Positions 1 through 6,792 of a stretch of 12,436 nucleotides of DNA are shown here, piece by piece (the stretch's first letter is position 1; the number at the start of each line of letters is the position of its first letter). The notes under the pieces are model-generated. The model ran no database searches and was not told the origin of the DNA. It saw only the letters and a list, made by a program, of their open reading frames with translations. The DNA comes from Rhodothermales bacterium (GTDB lineage Bacteria > Bacteroidota > Rhodothermia > Rhodothermales > UBA10348). Both the position numbers and the translations under genes were made by a program. The stretch lies in NCBI GenBank assembly GCA_013003255.1, contig JABDJZ010000155.1:1-12436 (forward strand). Direction: 5' to 3'.

Positions 1-1
1 C

Positions 2-289
2 TGGGCCCACGCTCGAGGATTGGACACGCACGACCCGGACGTCCGCGGGGGCTCCTGGGGGTTTCGGGTCTTGATCACGCCCGGCGTCATCGCCCTCTGG
101 CCACTCATCCTGGGAAGCCTGCGACGGCAGGGAGGGCTGAGACCGGCTCCCTACTCCGCACCGCATGACGGATCCCGTTCACGGTTGCCGTACCGCGTGC
201 AACCGTCCCTGATGGCGTTGACGATGCTGGCGGCACTGGCCCTGTTCGTCATGGGATGGCTCACCCTCGGCGCAACCCCCGGCACCTGA
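2..289 (+). CDS. Small membrane protein of unknown function, C-terminal part (5' end outside window)
   Basis: The frame is open from the left edge to the TGA at 287-289, so the gene probably starts outside the window; a TTG at 20 is only a possible internal start. The visible ~95 residues contain two hydrophobic stretches, one around FRVLITPGVIALWPLIL and one at the C-terminus (LMALTMLAALALFVMGWL), joined by an Arg/Pro-rich loop, so it looks like an integral membrane protein. I do not recognise a named family. Its stop overlaps the ATG of the ferric-reductase/Rieske gene as TGATG (287-291), which suggests translational coupling. By position it may be an accessory subunit of the same redox unit; that is inference. 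No catalytic or cofactor-binding residues are evident. Confidence 0.6.
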   Translation, partial: WAHARGLDTHDPDVRGGSWGFRVLITPGVIALWPLILGSLRRQGGLRPAPYSAPHDGSRSRLPYRVQPSLMALTMLAALALFVMGWLTLGATPGT

Positions 290-1386
290 TGGGACACGCA
301 TTCTCAGCGGTGGGATGGAATCCCCAGAAACGGAAGTACGACCTCGTTGCCGGCGGTCTGGTGAGCGCCTATCTGGTCCTGTTCATCGGGATCGGGTTTC
401 TGCTTTTCCCGGATGCCACCATCGAGACCCTCCTGATCCGGGGGCTCTCCTCCGCGGCCTTCCTGCTTCTGCATGTCATCCTGGCGATTGGTCCCCTGCA
501 CCGACTGACACCCGCTGCAGCAACCCTCCTTTACAACCGCCGGCACCTCGGGGTGCTGATGTTCATCCTGGCATTGGCGCATGCGGTGCTGGCCACGGTA
601 CAGTTCCATTCGCTCGGCATCCTCAACCCGCTCGTTTCAATTCTTTCCGGAGGCGGAGCCCCAGAGGGTACCGGAACCATCCCGTTTCAGGTGTTCGGGT
701 TGGCGGCGCTCATCATCCTGTTCGTCATGGCGGCCACGAGTCATGACTTCTGGCTGTCCAGACTGTCGCCGGAGACCTGGAAACGCCTTCACCTCGGTGT
801 CTACGCGGCCTACGTCCTCCTGGTGGCTCACGTGGTTTTCGGCATATCCCAGCAACCCGGCTCCGATGCGTGGTTCTGGATGACGGCGGCCGGGACTGTG
901 ATTTTGGGTGTCCTGCATCTGGCCGCGGCGCGGACCGGTCCGGAAGGCCTGGTTCAAGCACCAGGCGCCGGATCATGGCTGGAGGTCGGCCCGGCGGATG
1001 CCATTGCCGAGGGACGGGCCCGCATGATCGAAGCCCATGGTGACCGAATCGCGGTATTTCGACACAATGACCGGCTTTCGGCCGTCTCCAACACCTGCCG
1101 GCATCAGGGTGGCCCGCTCGGCGAGGGGCGCGTGATCAACGGATGCATTGTCTGTCCCTGGCACGGATACGAGTATGACGTGGAGACCGGTTGTGCCCCA
1201 TCTCCATTTACCGAACGCGTGCCCACGTTTCAGCTGAAAGTCGAGCGGGGCATCGTATTCGTGGATCCAACACCCATCGAGCCGGGGCTCTCCGCCACCC
1301 CGGTCTCCGTGCCGGGAGCTCCACCGCTCCCACCCCCTGCAGTGCCATCGGCCGACGGGCCTGCAACCCCCGAAGCTGATGCCTGA
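289..1386 (+). CDS. Ferric-reductase-like transmembrane domain fused to a Rieske [2Fe-2S] domain
   Basis: A predicted inner-membrane electron-transfer protein of 365 residues. Residues ~17-215 form about six membrane segments with histidines placed as in the ferric reductase/YedZ (MsrQ) type b-haem domain (H62, H71, H98, H168, H181). Residues ~228-327 are a Rieske domain: C270-R-H272, then 16 residues, then C289-P-W-H292, the full set of cluster ligands. A Pro/Ala-rich tail of ~38 residues follows. Electrons would pass between b-haems in the membrane and the 2Fe-2S centre; the partner is unknown. I place the start at the ATG in the TGATG overlap with the upstream stop; an in-frame ATG at 256 would add 11 residues. 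The end overlaps the next gene by 8 bp. The domain calls are firm; the donor, acceptor and physiological role are not shown by the sequence. Confidence 0.88.
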   Translation: MGHAFSAVGWNPQKRKYDLVAGGLVSAYLVLFIGIGFLLFPDATIETLLIRGLSSAAFLLLHVILAIGPLHRLTPAAATLLYNRRHLGVLMFILALAHAVLATVQFHSLGILNPLVSILSGGGAPEGTGTIPFQVFGLAALIILFVMAATSHDFWLSRLSPETWKRLHLGVYAAYVLLVAHVVFGISQQPGSDAWFWMTAAGTVILGVLHLAAARTGPEGLVQAPGAGSWLEVGPADAIAEGRARMIEAHGDRIAVFRHNDRLSAVSNTCRHQGGPLGEGRVINGCIVCPWHGYEYDVETGCAPSPFTERVPTFQLKVERGIVFVDPTPIEPGLSATPVSVPGAPPLPPPAVPSADGPATPEADA

Positions 1387-2089
1387 CTCCTTTTACATCG
1401 GGTATGTGGATCGGCTGCCGGGCCCGTCGAGGCGATTGCTGCGCTGGTTGCTGCCGCTCCTGGCACTTCTGCTGCTGCTCTCCGGCTACCTCCTCGTCAC
1501 CGCCCAGCAGTTTGACGCCTCTCGGTTTGACTTTGGAAACGTCCAGACTTTCGAGGGCACCTTTCGCTCCAATCCCCATCCGCACCTGCAGGAGTCGAAC
1601 GGCGGCATCCTCCTCCTGGTTGGCACGGGAAAGCACGAAGCCGACTTGAGCGACGTTGATGGACTCGGCCCCGGATCAGGTGTCCGTCTTAAAGGGACCC
1701 TGATCATGCGCGGAGAAACTCGCATGGTGGAGGTTGTGGCAGGCTCGGCCGAATTGACCGGGGACCAGGTATTTCAGGGGCTTCCTGTTCGCCTGGGGCC
1801 AGCGCAATTTGACGGGGAGATCGTGGGCTCGAAATGCTTTCTGGGCGTGATGAACCCGGCCCACGGTCCGGTTCACGCGGCCTGCGCCCGTCACTGCATC
1901 CTGGGCGGCGTGCCCCCGATGCTGCACCCAGGCGGTGACCGCACCAATACGCCGATCCTCATTTCCGGGCTCGACAGGACCACCCTCGCCAGAATGGCTG
2001 CACGGCCTGTCACCGTTTCGGGTACGCGCTGGTCCCTCCCCGGACTGGAGTGGGTCGAGGTCTCATCGATCGATCCCGTCACTCCATGA
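1379..2089 (+). CDS. Membrane-anchored protein with a C-terminal three-Cys motif, function unknown
   Basis: A 236-residue protein with a cytoplasmic basic N-terminus (RRLLRW), one strong membrane segment at ~22-41 and a ~195-residue domain that should face the periplasm. The C-terminal third holds GEIVGSKCFLGVMNP (146-160) and HAACARHCILGGVPP (166-180), giving C153, C169 and C173 with H163, H166 and H172 nearby. This has the look of a metal, haem or disulfide site, and I recall similar GEIVDSKC-like motifs in uncharacterised proteins, but I cannot name a family. Its ATG lies inside the end of the Rieske gene (8 bp overlap), so the two are probably co-translated and may work together in electron transfer. 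No Shine-Dalgarno is obvious. Alternative roles, such as assembly factor or periplasmic carrier, cannot be separated from sequence alone. Confidence 0.75.
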   Translation: MPDSFYIGYVDRLPGPSRRLLRWLLPLLALLLLLSGYLLVTAQQFDASRFDFGNVQTFEGTFRSNPHPHLQESNGGILLLVGTGKHEADLSDVDGLGPGSGVRLKGTLIMRGETRMVEVVAGSAELTGDQVFQGLPVRLGPAQFDGEIVGSKCFLGVMNPAHGPVHAACARHCILGGVPPMLHPGGDRTNTPILISGLDRTTLARMAARPVTVSGTRWSLPGLEWVEVSSIDPVTP

Positions 2090-2886
2090 ATGTCCCTGTC
2101 TCAACCAGCGCCGCCGCCCGCCGGTCGCCCGGAGGCATTCCACCGCTGCCCCCGCAGTCGGGGCCGTACCGCCTGGACTTTGCCACCGGCATCGAGAGTC
2201 TCGAGGCGGCCCAGCGTCTTCGCTACGAGGTATTCAATCTTGAGCTCGAAGAGGGCCTTGAAGCCTCACACAGGACAGGTCTCGACTGCGACCGCTTCGA
2301 TGCACACTGCCATCACCTCATTATCCGGGAGAAAGACTCGAACGCTGTGGTCGGGACCTACCGGATGCAAACGGCCGGGATGGCCGCGGCGGGAGAGGGA
2401 TTCTACTCCGCCACCGAATTCCGACTCGAGGATCTGCCCCATCCGGTTCTCGATGCTGCGCTTGAGATAGGTCGCGCGTGCATCGACCGTCGCCACCGCA
2501 ACCTCAAGGTGCTCTACCTGCTGTGGCAGGGGCTCGGGCATTACGTCCGACACAACCGTTTGGGATTCCTCTTTGGGTGTTGCTCGCTGACGAGCCAGGA
2601 TCCGCACGAGGCAACGCGGGTCTTCCGAAAGCTGGAAGCCAACAACCAGCTGGATTCGCGCTACCGGGTACACCCACTGCCTCCTCTCTCCTGCCTGATT
2701 GACGACCCCGATCCCGGCTCCGCCCACATTCCCAGGTTGATGCGCGCCTACCTCAGCCTGGGAGCCACGATTTGCAGCGAGCCCGCCATCGACCGCGTGT
2801 TCGGGACCATCGATTACCTGGCCCTTTTCGACCTGGCTACCATGTCACCTGCGCGGCTGGCCTTCTTCACCGGATTCCGGGCCTAG
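2086..2886 (+). CDS. olsB: OlsB/GlsB-like acyl-ACP-dependent N-acyltransferase (aminolipid synthesis, step 1)
   Basis: Predicted to transfer a 3-hydroxyacyl chain from acyl carrier protein to the alpha-amino group of an amino acid, giving a lyso-aminolipid. The 266-residue product has the hallmarks of the GNAT-related OlsB/hemolysin-like family: LRYEVF (45-50), GTYRM (90-94), EIGRACI (127-133), FGCCSL (163-168) and IDRVFGTIDYLALFDL (235-250). The length is close to known OlsB proteins. The first ~28 residues are Pro/Ser/Ala-rich and look disordered. The start is the ATG of the ATGA overlap with the preceding stop; an upstream in-frame codon at 2050 would extend into the previous gene. A PlsC-family gene follows after 6 bp, the usual olsB-olsA arrangement. 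In Bacteroidota the homologous pair glsB/glsA makes glycine lipids, so the accepted amino acid (ornithine or glycine) is open. Confidence 0.85.
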   Translation: MNVPVSTSAAARRSPGGIPPLPPQSGPYRLDFATGIESLEAAQRLRYEVFNLELEEGLEASHRTGLDCDRFDAHCHHLIIREKDSNAVVGTYRMQTAGMAAAGEGFYSATEFRLEDLPHPVLDAALEIGRACIDRRHRNLKVLYLLWQGLGHYVRHNRLGFLFGCCSLTSQDPHEATRVFRKLEANNQLDSRYRVHPLPPLSCLIDDPDPGSAHIPRLMRAYLSLGATICSEPAIDRVFGTIDYLALFDLATMSPARLAFFTGFRA

Positions 2887-2892
2887 CCCCCG

Positions 2893-3672
2893 ATGCGAGC
2901 GCTCTTGAGCCATGTCCGGGCGATCCTCCGCCTGAGCGGGATACTGCTGACCGCGCTGGGAGCCACCCTGATGCTTGTAGCGTGTCTGCTGCTCACCCCG
3001 TTCCCCCGCCTGCGTGCAGCCGCGGTATCGCGGATCATGGATACCACCGTCGCCATCGGATGCTTCCTCACGGGGATGCGCCTGTCGGTTGAAGGCCGTC
3101 CTCCAGCACCGCCGTTCGTCCTGGTTGCCAATCACCTCGGGTACATGGACATCCTCTTGATTCGCCGGGTCCTTCGGACACGGTTCGTGTCGAAAGCGGA
3201 GATTGCCAACTGGCCCCTTTTCGGTGCGCTGGCTCGCCTCACCGGTACTGTTTTCATCGAACGGCGTAACAAACGGGACCTGTCCCGCATCAACAGGACG
3301 CTGGATGGCGTCTGGAATGACGGCTCCGGTGTAACCATTTTCCCGGAGGGCACGTCCGGTTCGGGAGGATCGGTGGGCCGGTTTCACGGCGGCTTGCTGG
3401 AAGTCCCGGCCCGATCAGGGCGCCCCGTCCATGCCGCGACGCTCTGGTACGCCACCAAACCACCGGCCAACGCCTCGTTGACCGTGTGCTGGTGGGGCGA
3501 CATGACATTCATGGATCACCTCTATCGACTTCTTAGGATGCCCCACTTTGATGCGCGAATCACGTTCTCGGACCAGCCCCTCATCCGGGCGTCCCGCAAA
3601 GCGTTGGCAGAGGATCTGAAGGCTCAGGTTCTCCGTTCGTTTCGTCCCGTAGATGGTGCCCCGGCCGCATGA
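2893..3672 (+). CDS. olsA: PlsC-family lyso-aminolipid O-acyltransferase (OlsA/GlsA-like)
   Basis: A membrane-bound 1-acylglycerol-3-phosphate acyltransferase (PlsC/LPLAT) family protein of 259 residues. An N-terminal hydrophobic segment (~13-36) anchors it. Block I is NHLGYMD (80-86), with the catalytic pair H81 and D86; block II is FIERR (121-125); block III is FPEGTSG (150-156); a later segment at 176-181 (GRPVHA) fits block IV. These are the standard PlsC motifs and are complete. Placed 6 bp after the OlsB/GlsB-like gene, it most likely esterifies the 3-hydroxyl of the lyso-aminolipid, completing an ornithine- or glycine-type lipid. A plain lysophosphatidic acid acyltransferase is the main alternative; gene context favours the aminolipid role. 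The stop overlaps the next ATG (ATGA, 3669-3672). Confidence 0.87.
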   Translation: MRALLSHVRAILRLSGILLTALGATLMLVACLLLTPFPRLRAAAVSRIMDTTVAIGCFLTGMRLSVEGRPPAPPFVLVANHLGYMDILLIRRVLRTRFVSKAEIANWPLFGALARLTGTVFIERRNKRDLSRINRTLDGVWNDGSGVTIFPEGTSGSGGSVGRFHGGLLEVPARSGRPVHAATLWYATKPPANASLTVCWWGDMTFMDHLYRLLRMPHFDARITFSDQPLIRASRKALAEDLKAQVLRSFRPVDGAPAA

Positions 3673-4193
3673 GTACGTCCAGCCTGATTTCCCACAACGT
3701 CGGCTACCTCCGGCAGGCGCTGGTGCTGCTTGACAGCATTTCAGATGCACAGTTCACCGAGTGCAGGCCCCCGTTTTTTGAGAGCGGCATCGGGGACCAT
3801 CTCCGTCACATCATCGAGCACTATCAGTGTTTCCTGGCAGGACTGCCCGAGGGGCGGGTCAACTACGACGCCCGGAAGCGGGACGGGGAAATCGCCAGGG
3901 ACCGCGCTCATGCCGGTCTGGTGGTGCAGGGACTCCTGGATGGATTCCAGGAAATGCCCGGCGCGGACGACGACCTCGAGGTCTGTCTGGACGGCTCAGA
4001 CAACGGCGGGGACGAGGATCCATGGAGCCGCTCGACGGCACGTCGCGAGCTGCAGTACCTGCAGGCCCATACCGTACACCACTACGCATTGATCGCGTTC
4101 ATCCTGCGGCTGCAGGGATGTCCTCCGCCGCCGGATTTTGGGGTGGCACCCTCTACCTTGCGCCACCGCAAGGCCGCCTCCTCCCGAGGCTGA
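3669..4193 (+). CDS. DinB-like four-helix metalloprotein
   Basis: A 174-residue protein with the DinB/YfiT-type helical pattern. An early helix carries HLRHIIEHY (44-52) and a late helix HTVHHYALI (134-142); in this superfamily such histidines form a divalent-metal site, with H47 or H51 and H134/H138 as likely ligands. An acidic loop (~99-118) joins the halves, and FGVAPSTLRHR (157-167) near the C-terminus resembles a conserved ending of one DinB subgroup. Family members include thiol-dependent S-transferases and many proteins of unknown function, so no reaction is assigned. It sits inside the lipid-gene run (ATGA overlap upstream, 7-bp gap downstream), so it may act in lipid or stress physiology, but nothing in the sequence demonstrates this. 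Confidence 0.8.
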   Translation: MSTSSLISHNVGYLRQALVLLDSISDAQFTECRPPFFESGIGDHLRHIIEHYQCFLAGLPEGRVNYDARKRDGEIARDRAHAGLVVQGLLDGFQEMPGADDDLEVCLDGSDNGGDEDPWSRSTARRELQYLQAHTVHHYALIAFILRLQGCPPPPDFGVAPSTLRHRKAASSRG

Positions 4194-4200
4194 AAGCGGG

Positions 4201-6792
4201 ATGACGGCTGCACCTGCGCGCCGGAGTGGGCGGTTGAGACTGGCCTTCGGGATCTACATAGGCCTGTTGATTCTGTCAGGGATCGTGCGGTGGCTTCGAC
4301 CGGAACCGCCTCCCAGAGTCGATCAGCAAGTTGTTGAACTGCCTCAGGTGGAGGCTGATGCTCACGTGGAGGGCCAGTCAGTCCGACTGGCATTCGCAGA
4401 ATCTGCTGCAGGAGACACGCCGATTTTGCTCCTTCATGGGAGCCCGGCGGCGTCGCGTTCGATGATGTCGCTCCATGAGGCCCTTGCTTCCCGCGGATAT
4501 CGGGTGCTCACTCCGGATCTCCCGGGGTTCGGACGGTCAACGCGGGACATCCCTGATTACTCGGCCCGGGCCCACGGCCGGTATCTCCTGTCGTGGATGG
4601 ACAGCCTGGAGGTGGAATCCGCCCATGCCGTGGCCTATTCGATGTCGGGGGCGGTTGTTCTGGAGGCCTGGGAACGAGCGCCGCAGCGATTCCGCTCGGT
4701 CATCATGCTGTCCGCCATCGGGGTCCAGGAGTTGGAACTGACCGGCGACTACCACCTCAATCACGCCATCCATGCGCTTCAACTCGGGGGACTCTGGCTC
4801 CTCCGGGAGGGAACCCCTCATTTCGGATGGCTGGACGATGCGGTTCTGGGCGTGCCTTACGCACGCAACTTCTACGACACGGACCAGCGCCCCCTGCGCC
4901 GCATCCTGGAGCGGTTTGATGGGCCGATGCAGATCATCCATGCCGAGGATGATCCACTGGTCCCGGTCGCCGCCGCTGTGGAACACGCCCGACTGGTGGC
5001 CCAGGCGGAATTCGTTCGCCTCCCGGATGGCGGCCACTCGCTGCCCTTCGCGCGCGCCTCGGAAACGGCAGAGACCATCGGCGCATTCGTCCGTCGCGCA
5101 GAGCGTGGTGAGGTGGCGGTGCGGGCCAACGCAGACCCGAACCGGGTGGCAGAAGCGGCCCAACCCTTTGATGCCGGCCGACTTCCCCCGGCAAGCCCAT
5201 TCACGGTCGGGGTGCTGATGGTCCTCGTTGCGGTGGCCACCTTCGCCTCCGAGGACCTGGCCTCCATTGGATCCGGCCTGATGGCGGCGCGGGGCACATT
5301 CACCTTCCTGCAAGCCACGATCGCCGCGCTGCTGGGTATCGTGATCGGCGATGTAGGTCTGTATGTCGCCGGGCGCTGGCTGGGGCGTCCGATGCTCGCG
5401 CGGGCGCCCTTCCGCTGGTTCGTGTCGAGCGAAAAGCTCCTGGTTGGCGAGAAGTGGTTCGATGAGAAGGGCATTCGGGCCGTCCTGGTAGCCCGTTTCA
5501 TTCCCGGCACCCGACTTCCCACCTATCTGGCGGCAGGCGTTCTCAAGGCTCCGTTCTTCAAGTTCTTTGGCTACTTCCTGGTGGCTGCTCTGATCTGGAC
5601 TCCGGCGATTGTCGGTGCCGCCATGCTGCTCGGCCGCCGGGTGCTCCGGTACTACGATGCCTTCGAGGCCTACGCCATCTGGGTAGTGCTGGCGCTGGTG
5701 CTACTCCTCTTTGTGGGCAGCCGTGTGGTGCCGCTCTTCTTCTCCCACCAGGGTCGGCGGCGCCTGGCCGGCCGATGGAAGAGGCTCACCGAATGGGAAT
5801 TCTGGCCTCCCTGGGTGTTCTATCCGCCGGTATTGGTCTGGTGCGGCCTGCTGGCGCTACGCTACCGGTCGATCCGGGCGCCGTTGGTCAGTAACCCCGC
5901 CATTCCGCACTCCGGATTCGTCGGCGAATCGAAATCGGCCATTCTGGACGGCCTGCCTGCTGAGTGGGTTGCCGACTACATGCTTCTTGAGGCCAGTAGG
6001 GAACCGGCCGCAGGCCTGAAGGGCGTCAGGCGGTTCCTCGATGACATCGACTCCGGATTCCCGGTCGTGCTGAAACCGGACATCGGCGAGCGCGGAAGGG
6101 GGGTTACGATCGCCCGGACTCCGGAGGACGTGCTTCGGCACCTTGATGAGACCACCGGAGCGACGGTGGTACAGCGGTACATTCCCGGCGCGGAGTTTGG
6201 CGTCTTCTTCTACCGGGACCCGGAAACGGGAGCAGGCAGGATCCTTTCCATCACCGAGAAGCAATTCCCGAGCGTGACCGGTGACGGCATGCGCACCCTG
6301 CATGAACTCATTCTGGATGACTCCCGTGCCATCGCGATGCTTGCCGTGTACGAGCGCGGCAACGCCAAGCGTCTGGACTGCGTCCCCAACCCGGGCGAGG
6401 TGGTGCATCTGGTGGAACTCGGGACCCATTGCCGAGGCGCCGTGTTCGTCGACGGCCGGAAGCACCTGACCGACGCGTTGACCAAGACCATCACCACCAT
6501 CGCCGACCAATACACCGGTTTCAGCTTCGGGCGATTCGACCTTCGCGTTCCCTCCGCCGCCTCCCTGGAGGCAGGGACGGGCTTTCGCATTCTGGAACTG
6601 AACGGGGTTACCTCCGAGGCTACCCACATCTACGACCCCTCGAACTCGTTGTGGACGGCCTACCGGACGCTGTTTCACCAGTGGGACCTGGCCTGGCGAA
6701 TCGGCCGCAAGCACCTGTCTGAAGGTGTTCGCCCGGGTTCGTGGTCGGATCTGACCAGGACGCTTGCCGCTCATCTGGGGAGAAAGTCGTGA
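4201..6792 (+). CDS. Three-domain fusion: alpha/beta-hydrolase, DedA/VTT membrane domain, ATP-grasp ligase
   Basis: An 863-residue multidomain membrane protein. Residues 1-12 are basic and ~13-29 are a membrane anchor. Residues ~60-300 are an alpha/beta-hydrolase: oxyanion-type HGSPAA (79-84), nucleophile elbow AYSMSG with S147, acid D250 or D251 and H279. Residues ~330-512 are a DedA/VTT domain with the hallmark RFIPGTRLP (432-440). A basic stretch (519-528) and a further hydrophobic Trp/Pro-rich segment (~535-553) follow. Residues ~585-840 are ATP-grasp: K625 in VVLKPDIGERGRGV, putative metal ligands D780 (GRFDLR) and E799/N801 (LELNG). By the positive-inside rule the hydrolase should be periplasmic, while ATP-grasp must be cytoplasmic. 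I start at the ATG 7 bp after the DinB stop; an in-frame codon at 4138 would overlap that gene. The neighbours suggest a lipid head-group or envelope role. The reaction is unknown. Confidence 0.88.
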   Translation: MTAAPARRSGRLRLAFGIYIGLLILSGIVRWLRPEPPPRVDQQVVELPQVEADAHVEGQSVRLAFAESAAGDTPILLLHGSPAASRSMMSLHEALASRGYRVLTPDLPGFGRSTRDIPDYSARAHGRYLLSWMDSLEVESAHAVAYSMSGAVVLEAWERAPQRFRSVIMLSAIGVQELELTGDYHLNHAIHALQLGGLWLLREGTPHFGWLDDAVLGVPYARNFYDTDQRPLRRILERFDGPMQIIHAEDDPLVPVAAAVEHARLVAQAEFVRLPDGGHSLPFARASETAETIGAFVRRAERGEVAVRANADPNRVAEAAQPFDAGRLPPASPFTVGVLMVLVAVATFASEDLASIGSGLMAARGTFTFLQATIAALLGIVIGDVGLYVAGRWLGRPMLARAPFRWFVSSEKLLVGEKWFDEKGIRAVLVARFIPGTRLPTYLAAGVLKAPFFKFFGYFLVAALIWTPAIVGAAMLLGRRVLRYYDAFEAYAIWVVLALVLLLFVGSRVVPLFFSHQGRRRLAGRWKRLTEWEFWPPWVFYPPVLVWCGLLALRYRSIRAPLVSNPAIPHSGFVGESKSAILDGLPAEWVADYMLLEASREPAAGLKGVRRFLDDIDSGFPVVLKPDIGERGRGVTIARTPEDVLRHLDETTGATVVQRYIPGAEFGVFFYRDPETGAGRILSITEKQFPSVTGDGMRTLHELILDDSRAIAMLAVYERGNAKRLDCVPNPGEVVHLVELGTHCRGAVFVDGRKHLTDALTKTITTIADQYTGFSFGRFDLRVPSAASLEAGTGFRILELNGVTSEATHIYDPSNSLWTAYRTLFHQWDLAWRIGRKHLSEGVRPGSWSDLTRTLAAHLGRKS

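Noticed and set aside
2050..2085. Upstream in-frame start for the N-acyltransferase
   Set aside because: The ATG at 2086 forms an ATGA overlap like the other junctions, and the extra residues have no similarity to OlsB-type N-termini.
4138..4200. Upstream in-frame start for the fusion protein
   Set aside because: It would overlap the conserved DinB C-terminus by ~55 bases. The ATG at 4201 directly precedes a basic stretch and membrane anchor, as expected of a true N-terminus.
4537..5313. Minus-strand open frame (258 codons) opposite the hydrolase domain
   Set aside because: The composition is His/Arg/Gly-rich with no family motif; it mirrors the real plus-strand gene.
6741..6788. Upstream start for mlaE
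   Set aside because: The GTG at 6789 has a GGGGAG ribosome site at 6-base spacing and a GTGA overlap; the upstream frame lies within the C-terminus of the fusion gene.
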